63,624 nucleotides of DNA, taken from an uncultured Salinimicrobium sp. (GTDB lineage Bacteria > Bacteroidota > Bacteroidia > Flavobacteriales > Flavobacteriaceae). The translations under genes were made by a program, and so were the position numbers. Positions 20,590-29,457 of the stretch are shown here, piece by piece (the first letter of the stretch is position 1; each line of letters starts with the position of its first letter). The DNA is taken from NCBI GenBank assembly GCA_946887075.1, contig CAMPKA010000019.1, forward strand, positions 1 through 63,624. The letters are read 5' to 3'. A model generated the notes under the pieces. The model saw only the letters and a list, made by a program, of their open reading frames with translations. It had not been told where the DNA came from and ran no database searches.

Positions 20590-21375
20590 TTAATTTGAAC
20601 TAAAATATCCTTTCATGATCCCGCGCTGGGAATTTTTGATGAATTCTAAAATGTCATCCCTTTCCGGGGTGGCTTCCATCTCGGCCTCGATAATGGCCAC
20701 AGCCTGCGAATTGTTGTAATTTTTCTGATACAGGATGCGGTATATATCCTGGATCTCACGGATCTTTTCGGTGGAAAATCCCCTGCGTCTCAAGCCGATG
20801 GAATTCACCCCGACGTAGGATAATGGCTCCCGCCCAGCTTTGACAAACGGGGGTACGTCCTTCCTGACCAGGGAACCTCCCGTTACAAAAGCGTGGCTTC
20901 CGATACTGCAGAACTGCTGAATGGCGGCCATCCCGGCCAGGACCACGTGATCCCCGACGTTGATATGCCCGGCCAGGGTACTGTTATTTGAAAAAATGCA
21001 GTTATCCCCTACCACGCAGTCGTGGGCAACGTGGCAGTATGCCATGATCCAGCAATTACTGCCGATCTTGGTCTTCATCCTGTCGAGGGTTCCCCTGTTG
21101 ATGGTAACGCATTCCCGGATGGTCGTGTTGTCTCCTATTTCTGTGAGCGTATCCTCATCGTTGAACTTCTTGTCCTGGGGAATGGCAGAAATCACGGCAC
21201 CTGGAAAGATGTTGCAGTTCCTTCCGATCCGTGCGCCCTCCATGATGGTGACATTTGATCCGATCCAGGTGCCCTCCCCGATTACGACATTGCGATGAAT
21301 AGTCGTAAAGGGTTCGATCACCACGTTCTTGGCGATCTTTGCCTCGGGATGGACATATGCTAAGGGTTGATTCAT
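20590..21375 (-). CDS. lpxA: UDP-N-acetylglucosamine acyltransferase
   Basis: 261 residues, a trimeric hexapeptide left-handed beta-helix. First step of lipid A synthesis: transfer of a 3-hydroxyacyl chain from ACP to UDP-GlcNAc. The catalytic His is in CHVAHDCVVGDNC, and a C-terminal helical tail (about 190-261) follows the helix. It begins 5 nt after lpxC/fabZ. Confidence 0.96.
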   Translation of the reverse strand: MNQPLAYVHPEAKIAKNVVIEPFTTIHRNVVIGEGTWIGSNVTIMEGARIGRNCNIFPGAVISAIPQDKKFNDEDTLTEIGDNTTIRECVTINRGTLDRMKTKIGSNCWIMAYCHVAHDCVVGDNCIFSNNSTLAGHINVGDHVVLAGMAAIQQFCSIGSHAFVTGGSLVRKDVPPFVKAGREPLSYVGVNSIGLRRRGFSTEKIREIQDIYRILYQKNYNNSQAVAIIEAEMEATPERDDILEFIKNSQRGIMKGYFSSN

Positions 21376-21380
21376 AGTTG

Positions 21381-22769
21381 TTACTTTTGTTTTACGATCT
21401 GTGCCATAAGCACAGCTTCAGTGACCAGCTTTCCGTTGACATAGGCATAACCCTGCATCTGACAGATTCCCCTGCGGATGGGAGCAAGCAGGTCGAGCCT
21501 GAATATCAGCGTGTCACCAGGCACCACCTGTCTTTTGAATTTCACATTATCGATCTTCATAAAGAAGGTGAGGTAGTTTTCAGGATCAGGTACGGATTTA
21601 AGGGCGAGAATACCCCCGGTCTGTGCCATGGCCTCTACCTGAAGAACGCCCGGCATCACCGGTTTCCCAGGGAAATGGCCCACAAAGAACGGCTCGTTCA
21701 TCGTGACATTCTTAACTCCGACCACGGTGCTTTCCGTAAGTTCGATAATCTTGTCCACCAGAACGAAAGGCGGACGGTGAGGCAGGATGTTCATGATTTC
21801 ATTGACATCCATCAGAGGCTCCTGCCCGAGATCATACTTCGGAACGTTGTTGCGTTTTTCCTGCTTAATGATCTTTGAAAGTTTTTTGGCAAACTCGGTA
21901 TTGACCTTATGGCCGGGTTTGTTGGCGATGACCTTCCCTTTGATCTTGGTTCCTACAAGGGCGAGATCCCCGATGACATCAAGGAGTTTGTGCCGGGCGG
22001 CCTCGTTGGGGTAATGCAGCGTCAGGTTATCCAGGATTCCATTGGGTTTTACTGAGATCTGATCCTTTTTAAAGGCATCCCTGAGCTTTTCCATGGTTTC
22101 GGGGCTGAGTTCCTTATCTACATAGACTATGGCGTTGTTGAGATCCCCTCCCTTGATCAAGCCTCTTTCGAGCAGGGTTTCGATCTCGTGAAGGAAACTG
22201 AAGGTTCTGGCATCAGCGATCTCCTCCTTAAAATCGGAGATCTTCTGAAGGGAAGCATTCTGAGTCCCAAGGACCTTAGTCCCGAAATCCACCATAGTGG
22301 TTACCTGATATTCCTCCGCGGGCATGACAAGGATCTCGCTTCCGGAATCTTCATCGGTATAGGTGATGACCTCGCTGACCACATATTCATCCCGCTCCTC
22401 GTCCTGCTCCTCGATTCCCGCCTTCTCCAGGGCTTCGACAAAAAACTTTGAAGAACCATCCATGATCGGGGGCTCAGAGGCGTCGATCTCCAGGTAAAGG
22501 TTATCAAGGTCAAGCCCTACGCAGGCCGCCAGAACATGTTCAGAGGTATGAACTGCCACCCCGTCCTTCTCCAGATTCGTTCCCCTTTGGGTGCTTTGCA
22601 CGTAGGCAATGTCGGCTTCAATGACAGGCTCCCCTTCCAGATCCTTTCGAATAAAACAAAAACCGGTATTGACAGGTGCCGGTTTAAAAGTGAGGGTGAC
22701 TTTCTTACCCGTGTGAAGTCCCACTCCCTGTAAGGACACTTCCTTACCAATGGTGCGTTGTTTAGCCAT
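21381..22769 (-). CDS. lpxC-fabZ: Fused UDP-3-O-acyl-GlcNAc deacetylase / 3-hydroxyacyl-ACP dehydratase
   Basis: 462 residues. The N-terminal LpxC part (about 1-305) has zinc-binding HTSEHVLAA and the later GKVIANKPGHKVN region with the third His. The C-terminal FabZ part (about 318-462) has PHRPPFVLVDK and the catalytic GHFPGKPVMPGVLQVEAMAQ. The fusion links lipid A commitment to supply of hydroxyacyl-ACP. This fused form is standard in Bacteroidota. It overlaps lpxD by 8 nt. Confidence 0.96.
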   Translation of the reverse strand: MAKQRTIGKEVSLQGVGLHTGKKVTLTFKPAPVNTGFCFIRKDLEGEPVIEADIAYVQSTQRGTNLEKDGVAVHTSEHVLAACVGLDLDNLYLEIDASEPPIMDGSSKFFVEALEKAGIEEQDEERDEYVVSEVITYTDEDSGSEILVMPAEEYQVTTMVDFGTKVLGTQNASLQKISDFKEEIADARTFSFLHEIETLLERGLIKGGDLNNAIVYVDKELSPETMEKLRDAFKKDQISVKPNGILDNLTLHYPNEAARHKLLDVIGDLALVGTKIKGKVIANKPGHKVNTEFAKKLSKIIKQEKRNNVPKYDLGQEPLMDVNEIMNILPHRPPFVLVDKIIELTESTVVGVKNVTMNEPFFVGHFPGKPVMPGVLQVEAMAQTGGILALKSVPDPENYLTFFMKIDNVKFKRQVVPGDTLIFRLDLLAPIRRGICQMQGYAYVNGKLVTEAVLMAQIVKQK

Positions 22770-23790
22770 TCTCGTTTATTTTTTTTTCCAGTTGGGTTAT
22801 TCTTTCCTCCAGTCTGGGGAAATTTCTGAAATGCACGTATGCTTTATTAAAATCATTGTAGCCGAAGGCCGGAGAACCCTGAATGACTTCTCCGTCCTTG
22901 ATATTCCTTCCAATCCCCGATTGGGCCTGGATCTTCACTCCATTTCCGATTTGGATATGGCCGGCGATTCCTACCTGTCCGCCGATCAGGCAATTCTTTC
23001 CGATCTTGGTGGAACCTGCCACTCCGGTTTGTGCTGCGATGGCAGTATTCTCCCCGATTTCCACATTATGGGCGATCTGGATCTGATTGTCGAGTTTGGC
23101 TCCCTTCCGGATGATGGTCGATCCCAGGGTTGCCCGGTCCACCGTAGTCCCCGCACCGATATCCACATGATCCTCCAGCACGACGTTCCCGATCTGGGGC
23201 ACCTTTGAGTAAACGCCGTCCTCCCCTGGAGAGAATCCAAAACCATCTGCACCGAGAATGGCCCCGCCGTGGATCACGCAGTGGTTTCCGATGACCGTTT
23301 CTGAATATATTTTTGCACCCGGATAGATCAACACATGATCTCCTATTTTTACATTATCCCCGATATAAACATTAGGAAAGATCTTTACCGAGGTCCCGAT
23401 CGATACGTTCTCTCCAATAAAGGAAAAGGCTCCAAGATAGATATCCTCCTTATAACTGGCGCTGTCTGCTATGTGACTGGGTTGTTCAATCCCGGTCTTG
23501 CTGATCTTTACCTGGTTGTAGTATTCCAGCAACTTTGAAAAAGAGGCATAGGGATCCCTGACTTTAATCAGGGTTGTTGAAAGGGCTTCCTCCGCAACAA
23601 ACTTGTCACTGACGATGGTGATGGAAGCCTTTGTGGAATAAATATATGAGGTGTACTTTGGATTGGCCAGAAAAGTGATCGCCCCGGGCTCCCCTTCCTC
23701 AATTTTTGCCAGTCGGTGGACCTGAACTTCTGGATCTCCCTCCACTTTCCCCTCGAGGATTCCCGCTATTTGTGCTGCTGTGAACTTCAT
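22762..23790 (-). CDS. lpxD: UDP-3-O-(3-hydroxyacyl)glucosamine N-acyltransferase
   Basis: 342 residues from the ATG at 23790. A longer in-frame reading to 23892 adds 34 basic residues that do not fit the family, whose proteins start MKFTAxQIA. The N-terminal uridine-binding domain covers about 1-100 and hexapeptide repeats cover 105-300. The catalytic His is in QIAHNVEIGEN. It adds the second acyl chain to the lipid A precursor. First gene of the operon lpxD, lpxC/fabZ, lpxA, efp, LpxD paralogue, NTF2-like. Confidence 0.95.
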   Translation of the reverse strand: MKFTAAQIAGILEGKVEGDPEVQVHRLAKIEEGEPGAITFLANPKYTSYIYSTKASITIVSDKFVAEEALSTTLIKVRDPYASFSKLLEYYNQVKISKTGIEQPSHIADSASYKEDIYLGAFSFIGENVSIGTSVKIFPNVYIGDNVKIGDHVLIYPGAKIYSETVIGNHCVIHGGAILGADGFGFSPGEDGVYSKVPQIGNVVLEDHVDIGAGTTVDRATLGSTIIRKGAKLDNQIQIAHNVEIGENTAIAAQTGVAGSTKIGKNCLIGGQVGIAGHIQIGNGVKIQAQSGIGRNIKDGEVIQGSPAFGYNDFNKAYVHFRNFPRLEERITQLEKKINENG

Positions 23791-23969
23791 TTTCTGTGAC
23801 AAAATAGAGCCTTTTATCTTTAGTGTCGGGAGAAATCTGTTGGATTTTCTTCTTCTGGAAATCCGCGCTGGCAGTTGCCATGATCTGTGCACTGCACTCG
23901 CTCCGTCCTTATGCCCGTGAAATCTTCAGTCTTCGGGTTATTCATTCAGGCAAAAGTAAAAAAAATGCG

Positions 23970-25199
23970 CTAATGTTTGGTTTTGGGCTGACACATATAA
24001 TATTTGGTCACGGGCCGTGAGAGTGTGGCAAGATTAAAATGATCGGAAGCATTCACTACATCGGTGATCTTTCCGTTCTTATAGAGGATCCTGATGCTGT
24101 CGTCCTCTGCATTGTAGGCGGTATTGGTCAGCTCCCCGTCGAATACAAAATAACGGGCTTCTGCCTCTGAGATATCATACCGCTCCATGAGCTTCGTTCT
24201 CTGCCGAAAAAGGCGTTCCTCCTTAAATGGCCGGGGCTCCACCTTTACCTTCAGCAGATCCCTGTTGATGATCATTTGACATAGGTTGCTCAGGACGAAA
24301 TCGGGGTGATGGGTCCATTCCTTCATCGCGGCGACGATATCGAAATCATCCAGACGAGAAAACTGGAGAAGCGTATTCCTGTTAAAGGTGTCGGCAGTAA
24401 TCTGGCTTTGGAGAAAGAAATTGAGCGCGGAGGTTGAGGCAAGGGAAGCTCCTTTGCTGACCAGTTCCTTGGCACGTTGCAAAACCCGGATGAGCAGCTG
24501 TTCTGCCACCACTCCGGTTTTATGAAGATAAACCTGCCAGTACATGAGCCTCCTGGCCAGAAGAAATTTTTCTACGGAATAGATCCCTTTTTCCTCCACC
24601 ACCAGCTCTTCCTCTACCACGGCCAGCATGCTGATCAGCCTTTCACTGTTGATGTTTCCTTCCGCTACCCCGGTATAGAAGCTATCCCTTTTGAGGTAAT
24701 CGAGCCGGTCCATGTCGAGCTGGCTGGATATGAGTTCGCACAGAAATTTCCGTTTGTGCTGACCGGTGAAGATTTCAATGGCCAGTGTTAATCTTTGGTT
24801 AAACTCCTCGTTCAGGGCTTCCATAAAAGCCAGAGAGATCTTTTCGTGCGAGATGCCTTCTACAATACTGTGCTCCATCGCATGAGAGAAGGGACCGTGG
24901 CCGATGTCGTGAAGCAGGATGGCGATCTGCAGCGCCTCTTCCTCTTCCTGGCTGAGGCTTACGCCTTTAAGGCGCAGGACCCGGATCGCCTTCTGCATCA
25001 GGTGCATGCATCCCAGGGCATGGTGGAATCGGGTGTGATGGGCACCTGGGTAGACCAAATAAGACAGTCCCATTTGAGAAATTCGCCTCAGTCGCTGAAA
25101 GTATTCATGCTCAATGATGTCAAAGATCAGTTCATTGGGAATGGTAATAAATCCGTAAATTGGATCGTTCAAGATCTTGAGTTTGTTTCTATAGATCAA
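23970..25199 (-). CDS. HD-domain phosphohydrolase (dGTPase-like)
   Basis: 409 residues, starting with TTG at 25199; no upstream in-frame ATG exists, and the N-terminal KLKILNDPIYGF matches the family start. The HD motif set is complete: RFHHALGCMH (first His), HDIGHGPFSHAMEH, and a later Asp in LDMDRLDYLKRD. The family is related to dNTP triphosphohydrolases; several members regulate or cleave nucleotides. The exact substrate is not readable. Divergent from porX with 38 nt between start codons. Confidence 0.85.
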   Translation of the reverse strand: MIYRNKLKILNDPIYGFITIPNELIFDIIEHEYFQRLRRISQMGLSYLVYPGAHHTRFHHALGCMHLMQKAIRVLRLKGVSLSQEEEEALQIAILLHDIGHGPFSHAMEHSIVEGISHEKISLAFMEALNEEFNQRLTLAIEIFTGQHKRKFLCELISSQLDMDRLDYLKRDSFYTGVAEGNINSERLISMLAVVEEELVVEEKGIYSVEKFLLARRLMYWQVYLHKTGVVAEQLLIRVLQRAKELVSKGASLASTSALNFFLQSQITADTFNRNTLLQFSRLDDFDIVAAMKEWTHHPDFVLSNLCQMIINRDLLKVKVEPRPFKEERLFRQRTKLMERYDISEAEARYFVFDGELTNTAYNAEDDSIRILYKNGKITDVVNASDHFNLATLSRPVTKYYMCQPKTKH

Positions 25200-25225
25200 A
25201 TCGGGATTTTCATAAGTTAATTAAG

Positions 25226-25233
25226 CAAAGATA
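25226..25233 (-). promoter_or_regulatory. Promoter box of the HD-domain gene
   Basis: TATCTTTG on the minus strand, 26 nt before the TTG start. Exact match to TAnnTTTG. Its upstream elements must lie inside the first codons of porX. Confidence 0.5.
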
Positions 25234-25237
25234 CACA

Positions 25238-26788
25238 ATGAATGAGATCAAAATACTGTGGGTGGATGATGAGATCGACCTGTTGAAACCCCATATCCTT
25301 TTCCTGGAAAGTAAGAATTATAAGGTATATACCTGTCAGAGTGGAACCGAGGCCCTGGAGGAGATAGAAAAGGAGAATTTCGATATTGTATTCCTCGACG
25401 AGAACATGCCAGGGCTCACAGGCCTGGAGACGCTAGCGGGAATCAAAGAAAAGCAGGCTCATGTGCCCGTGGTGATGATCACCAAGAGCGAGGAGGAATA
25501 TATCATGGAAGAAGCAATCGGATCGAAGATCGCCGATTACCTGATCAAGCCGGTTAATCCGAACCAGATCCTGCTCAGCATCAAGAAGAATCTGGATCAC
25601 TCCCGCCTGGTTTCGGAAAAAACCACTTCCAGCTATCAGCAGGAATTCAGGAAGATCGCCATGGAAATGGCCAGCATCAATTCCTTTGAGGGTTGGGCGG
25701 AGCTCTATCAGAAGCTGATCTATTGGGAACTCGAACTCGAACATATCGAGGATTCGGGGATGTTCGAGATCCTGGAGTCCCAGAAGACCGAAGCGAATTC
25801 CCAGTTCTGCAAGTTCATCGACAAGAACTATAAGGAATGGTTTAAAAAAGATGCCGATGCTCCGGTGATGTCTCACACGCTGTTCCGGGAGCGGGTGCTT
25901 CCCCAGATTGGCAAGGATCAGCCGACCCTCCTGGTGGTTATTGACAACATGCGGTATGACCAGTGGAAGGCCTTTGAGCCGGTGGTCAACAATTACTATA
26001 AGAAAGAGCTCGAGGTTCCTTTTTACAGCATCCTTCCCACCGCTACCCAGTACGCGCGTAATGCCATTTTTTCGGGCCTGATGCCCAGTGAAATGGAGAA
26101 ATTACATCCGGATCTCTGGAAGAATGATACGGACGAAGGAGGAAAGAATTTGCATGAAGCGGAATTTCTCCAACATCAGCTCAAGAGGTTGGGGGTTTCC
26201 ATCAAACATGAGTACCACAAGATCAGCAGCCTGAAATCTGGAAAGAAACTGGTGGAGAATTTCAGGAGCCAGAAGGACAATGACCTGACGGTGGTCGTCT
26301 ATAACTTCGTCGATATGTTGTCGCACTCCAAAACGGAGATGGAGGTGATCAAGGAACTGGCCAGCACCAACAAGTCCTACCGGTCCCTTACCCATAGCTG
26401 GTTCCGAAATTCTCCCCTGCTGGAGATCATTCAGCAGGCCCAGAATCTTGGGTTCAAACTGATCATTACCACGGATCACGGTACCATCAATGTAAAAAAT
26501 CCTTCCAAGGTGATCGGGGATAAGGAAACAAGCCTCAATCTCCGGTACAAAACCGGGAAAAGTCTCACCTACGAGGCCAAAGATGTGTTGGCTGCTCCCA
26601 ATCCCAAGGAATTGCATCTACCCACGATCAATATGAGCAGCTCCTTTATTTTCGCCAAGGGAGACCTGTTCTTTGCCTACCCGAACAACTATAACCACTA
26701 TGTGAGCTATTTCCGGAACACCTTTCAACACGGAGGGGTATCGCTTGAGGAAATGATCATACCCTTCACAGTCTTATTGCCTAGATAA
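25238..26788 (+). CDS. porX: PorX, response regulator with a PglZ phosphodiesterase domain
   Basis: 516 residues. Residues 1-122 are a receiver domain with phospho-acceptor D54 in VFLDENMPG, the acidic pair DDE at 10-12 and the switch Lys in YLIKPVNP. A helical linker follows. The C-terminal PglZ-type alkaline phosphatase fold (about 200-516) has LLVVIDNMRYDQW and ITTDHGTINV as metal-binding segments. In Porphyromonas and Flavobacterium, PorX with the kinase PorY controls type IX secretion genes and gliding. No porY is in the window. It starts a rightward run with tsaE. Confidence 0.94.
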   Translation: MNEIKILWVDDEIDLLKPHILFLESKNYKVYTCQSGTEALEEIEKENFDIVFLDENMPGLTGLETLAGIKEKQAHVPVVMITKSEEEYIMEEAIGSKIADYLIKPVNPNQILLSIKKNLDHSRLVSEKTTSSYQQEFRKIAMEMASINSFEGWAELYQKLIYWELELEHIEDSGMFEILESQKTEANSQFCKFIDKNYKEWFKKDADAPVMSHTLFRERVLPQIGKDQPTLLVVIDNMRYDQWKAFEPVVNNYYKKELEVPFYSILPTATQYARNAIFSGLMPSEMEKLHPDLWKNDTDEGGKNLHEAEFLQHQLKRLGVSIKHEYHKISSLKSGKKLVENFRSQKDNDLTVVVYNFVDMLSHSKTEMEVIKELASTNKSYRSLTHSWFRNSPLLEIIQQAQNLGFKLIITTDHGTINVKNPSKVIGDKETSLNLRYKTGKSLTYEAKDVLAAPNPKELHLPTINMSSSFIFAKGDLFFAYPNNYNHYVSYFRNTFQHGGVSLEEMIIPFTVLLPR

Positions 26789-26808
26789 CAAATATTTAAC
26801 TATCTTTA
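26777..26808 (+). promoter_or_regulatory. Possible promoter of tsaE
   Basis: TTG (26777-26779) and TATCTTTA (26801-26808) are 21 nt apart, one mismatch from TAnnTTTG. It would begin a transcript about 20 nt upstream of tsaE and overlaps the porX stop. Confidence 0.4.
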
Positions 26809-26831
26809 CATCCCAATCTACTACACATCAT

Positions 26832-27236
26832 ATGGAAGTGACCTACCTTCTATCTGAAATCGAGCCCGTAGCTCACGAGGTTTTAAAAGAAACCCGGAGC
26901 CAGACCATCTTGTTTTATGGTGAGATGGGGGCCGGTAAGACCACTCTCATAAAAGAGCTCCTTAAGGCTCTAGGTGCCGTAGATACTGGGTCCAGCCCGA
27001 CTTTTTCCCTTGTCAATGTTTATGAAACTCCAAAAGGAACAGTAAATCATTTCGATTTTTACAGAATCGAAGATGAAACTGAGGCCCTGGACATCGGATT
27101 CGAGGAATATCTCGAAAGCGATACCTGGAATTTTATCGAATGGCCAGAAAAAGTGGAGAATTTGCTGGATGAAAGCTATCAAAAAGTGGAAATAACTATA
27201 GTAAATAAGGAGAAGAGAACGTTAAAGTTTTGTTAA
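26832..27236 (+). CDS. tsaE: tRNA t6A37 threonylcarbamoyltransferase ATPase subunit
   Basis: 134 residues, the small P-loop ATPase of the TsaBDE complex that installs t6A at position 37 of ANN-decoding tRNAs. Walker A is GEMGAGKTTLIKELL, switch I contains SSPTFSLVNVYE, and the Walker B-like HFDFYRIE follows. The C-terminal WPEKVENLL is typical. Located 43 nt after porX. Confidence 0.95.
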   Translation: MEVTYLLSEIEPVAHEVLKETRSQTILFYGEMGAGKTTLIKELLKALGAVDTGSSPTFSLVNVYETPKGTVNHFDFYRIEDETEALDIGFEEYLESDTWNFIEWPEKVENLLDESYQKVEITIVNKEKRTLKFC

Positions 27237-27355
27237 TTTAGGCTGGATTCTGCGCGTGGAATTTTGGAGCCTCATGTGAGAAATTTCTTTCAAATTTCAG
27301 CATTTGGTCCGGATATTCTATACGTAAAAAGCAACTGGCCGAATAATGAATTATT

Positions 27356-27388
27356 TTAACTAATTTAATCGAAATTAACTAAATTAAT
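27356..27388. repeat. Two AT-rich direct repeats upstream of the micropeptide gene
   Basis: TTAACTAATTTAAT (27356-27369) and TTAACTAAATTAAT (27375-27388) differ at one base and start 19 nt apart, about two helical turns. They lie 75-110 nt upstream of the likely promoter at 27464 and could be paired binding sites. Confidence 0.5.
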
Positions 27389-27426
27389 AATCTGGAGAAA
27401 TTTCTTTCAAAAAGGCGTCAAAAGTA

Positions 27427-27448
27427 CTAATAATTCATTAATTATTAG
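27427..27448. promoter_or_regulatory. Perfect palindrome upstream of the micropeptide promoter
   Basis: CTAATAATT (27427-27435) and AATTATTAG (27440-27448) are exact inverted repeats around CATT. The element ends 15 nt before the -7 box TAGGTTTG, where a -33 element would be, so a bound dimer would affect initiation. No U-run follows, so it is not a terminator. Confidence 0.55.
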
Positions 27449-27463
27449 AGATTTAGTTTTTTA

Positions 27464-27471
27464 TAGGTTTG
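27464..27471 (+). promoter_or_regulatory. Promoter box of the micropeptide gene
   Basis: TAGGTTTG, exact TAnnTTTG, 42 nt before the ATG at 27514. The 277-nt gap after tsaE holds only this box, the palindrome and the AT-rich repeats. Confidence 0.5.
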
Positions 27472-27513
27472 GCTTAACAAATCGAAACAATCAAACCTTA
27501 AAAATCTATAGTC

Positions 27514-27657
27514 ATGAAAATTAAAGCTATCCTTTTCGCCGTTTCAATCTTTGGAGCCACTTTCTTTGTAACTTCAACTACTGAAAACGATAATAAAAAT
27601 GAGATCCAAAAGCAAGCTGTCGACAAAAGACTCCTCAAAATTCCTAGTGCTGGGTAG
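27514..27657 (+). CDS. 47-residue secreted micropeptide
   Basis: Reads MKIKAILFAVSIFGATFFV and continues with STTENDNKNEIQK, a basic VDKRLLKIP and a final SAG. Residues 1-20 have the shape of a signal peptide: two Lys, a hydrophobic core, then a polar Thr/Ser stretch. There is no lipobox Cys. The mature part would be about 25 residues. The gene has its own promoter box and ends inside the next gene, overlapping it by 59 nt. I do not recognise a characterised family. An export signal with a short basic tail could make it a signal, a chaperone cofactor or a membrane-associated regulator. That it is translated is inferred from the start context, the signal-like N-terminus and the spacing after the promoter. 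Confidence 0.65.
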   Translation: MKIKAILFAVSIFGATFFVTSTTENDNKNEIQKQAVDKRLLKIPSAG

Positions 27658-28198
27658 TGTCATAGCTATTCTTATAGCTTTCTCACCATATTTATTTTAT
27701 ATGTATGAAATTTTCCCAAACGGGCCCGTTTGGGAAAATTCTTTTTTTACCTACGAGAGTAAGTACTACCAGAGTGTAAACGTCGCGGTTTGGACCTACC
27801 TGGGAAAGATTACTCCACTATTCCTGCTTCTGATCTGGTTCTTCACCTGTAAACACTGGTGGTACCATTCCATCCTGATTCCGATCGTCATGTATGCCTA
27901 TCAGATCATTGTTACTTTTCATGACGATGTGTACCTGGAGAGCGCATACCTTCTGGATACCAATGGACTCATTTACCTGGCCCCCTTCTTTATCATTATC
28001 CTTTCCCTGGTCTACCTGATCCGGATCAAGATCTTCGATCGCATCTATGGACTGGATTTGAGCGAACTGGAACGCGAAAACATATCTCCCTTCTCCCCTT
28101 TCTCAGACAAGGAGTATGACGAGATCAAGGCTTTCAGGGAAGGACAGGATACCCCGGATCAAGACGAGCGATTAGAAGACTACTACGTTAAGCTCTAA
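27599..28198 (+). CDS. Four-helix membrane protein of unknown function
   Basis: 199 residues. Membrane segments lie at about 15-37, 60-80, 84-105 and 125-145, and the C-terminal 45 residues are charged and probably cytoplasmic. The first 14 residues (MRSKSKLSTKDSSK) are basic and polar, which supports the start at 27599 even though it lies inside the micropeptide gene in another frame; a GTG at 27647 is an alternative that would reduce the overlap to 11 nt. No enzyme motif is visible. Paired with the micropeptide upstream and followed by alanine dehydrogenase. Function unknown. Confidence 0.75.
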   Translation: MRSKSKLSTKDSSKFLVLGSVIAILIAFSPYLFYMYEIFPNGPVWENSFFTYESKYYQSVNVAVWTYLGKITPLFLLLIWFFTCKHWWYHSILIPIVMYAYQIIVTFHDDVYLESAYLLDTNGLIYLAPFFIIILSLVYLIRIKIFDRIYGLDLSELERENISPFSPFSDKEYDEIKAFREGQDTPDQDERLEDYYVKL

Positions 28199-28251
28199 TT
28201 GTTGTTTTTCTTGCCAAAAAAGTCGTAATTTATTTCTGATTTGGAAAAATT

Positions 28252-29451
28252 ATGACCGAACAAGTTTCGCCCTTTACAAAAGAACAACTCCTTCCTCAGG
28301 AGGAAACCCTGGAAGTATACAAACACAAGGGCCAGCTTTTCATCGGTCTGCCCAAGGAAAATGCCCATAACGAGAAACGGATCTGCCTCACCCCTGATGC
28401 CGTAGCCGCAATTACCGCTCATGGCCATCGGGTCCTGGTGGAGTCGGGTGCAGGATCTGGGGCTAAATTCAGCGACAAGGACTATTCCGAAGCCGGAGCT
28501 GAGATCACTACCAACACCAAAAAAGTCTTTTCATGTCCGATGATCCTGAAGGTAGAACCCCCTACCCTGGCGGAACTAGAGATCATCAACCCGCAGTCCA
28601 CGGTCATTTCTGCCCTGCAGCTCAAGACTCAGAAAAAATCCTATTTTCAAAAACTTGCCTCCAAAAGGATCACCGCCCTGGCTTTCGAGTTCATACGAGA
28701 TGAGGACGGCACTTATCCTGCGGTGCGGGCGCTTAGCGAAATAGCTGGTACGGCGTCCGTTCTGATCGCCTCTGAGATCATGAGCAACAATCCTGCAGGA
28801 AACGGGTTGATGTTTGGGAACATCAGCGGAGTTCCGCCGATCGAAGTGGTTATTCTCGGCGCGGGAGCCGTCGGAGAATTCGCGGCAAGATCGGCTTTGG
28901 GTCTGGGAGCAAATGTCAAGGTCTTTGACAATTCGCTGACCAGGCTACGCAGAATTCAGGCGCACCTGAGCCGCCCCCTTCACACCTCGACCCTTCAGCC
29001 TAAGAACCTGCTGAAAGCCCTTAAGAGATGTGACGTCGTCATAGGTGCCGTCAGGGGGAAAAACCGCGCCCCGATCGTGGTGACGGAAAGCATGGTGCAG
29101 CATATGAAAAAAGGGGCCGTGATCATCGATGTGAGCATCGATATGGGCGGCTGCTTTGAAAGCAGCGAGGTGACCTCCCATGAAAAACCGACTTTCGTCA
29201 AGCATGGAGTTGTCCATTATTGCGTGCCCAATATCCCGTCCAGATACGCGCGTTCCTCTTCCCTGACCATCAGCAATATCTTCACGCCGTATCTGTTACA
29301 TATAGCAGAACAGGGAGGATTGGAAAATACGCTCAGGTTTGACCGGGGTCTGCGAAATGGTTTGTACTTTTACCACGGGATTCTGACCAACAAATCCATT
29401 GCGGATTGGTTTGATCTGTCCTACAGGGACATCAACCTGCTTATCTTCTAA
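28252..29451 (+). CDS. ald: Alanine dehydrogenase-like protein
   Basis: 399 residues. The AlaDh/PNT N-domain (about 35-165) contains GLPKENAHNEKRICLTP; the NAD Rossmann domain has VVILGAGAVGEFAARSALGLGANV and the following acidic residue in KVFDNS. In the family, alanine is oxidised to pyruvate and ammonia, or the protein resembles the PntA subunit. The C-terminus extends beyond a typical alanine dehydrogenase and the N-terminus has about 30 extra residues, as in other flavobacterial copies. Enzyme activity on alanine is inferred. Confidence 0.82.
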   Translation: MTEQVSPFTKEQLLPQEETLEVYKHKGQLFIGLPKENAHNEKRICLTPDAVAAITAHGHRVLVESGAGSGAKFSDKDYSEAGAEITTNTKKVFSCPMILKVEPPTLAELEIINPQSTVISALQLKTQKKSYFQKLASKRITALAFEFIRDEDGTYPAVRALSEIAGTASVLIASEIMSNNPAGNGLMFGNISGVPPIEVVILGAGAVGEFAARSALGLGANVKVFDNSLTRLRRIQAHLSRPLHTSTLQPKNLLKALKRCDVVIGAVRGKNRAPIVVTESMVQHMKKGAVIIDVSIDMGGCFESSEVTSHEKPTFVKHGVVHYCVPNIPSRYARSSSLTISNIFTPYLLHIAEQGGLENTLRFDRGLRNGLYFYHGILTNKSIADWFDLSYRDINLLIF

Positions 29452-29457
29452 GATTTT

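Noticed and set aside
23793..23892. N-terminal extension of lpxD
   Set aside because: Adds a basic stretch absent from LpxD; the ATG at 23790 gives the family start.
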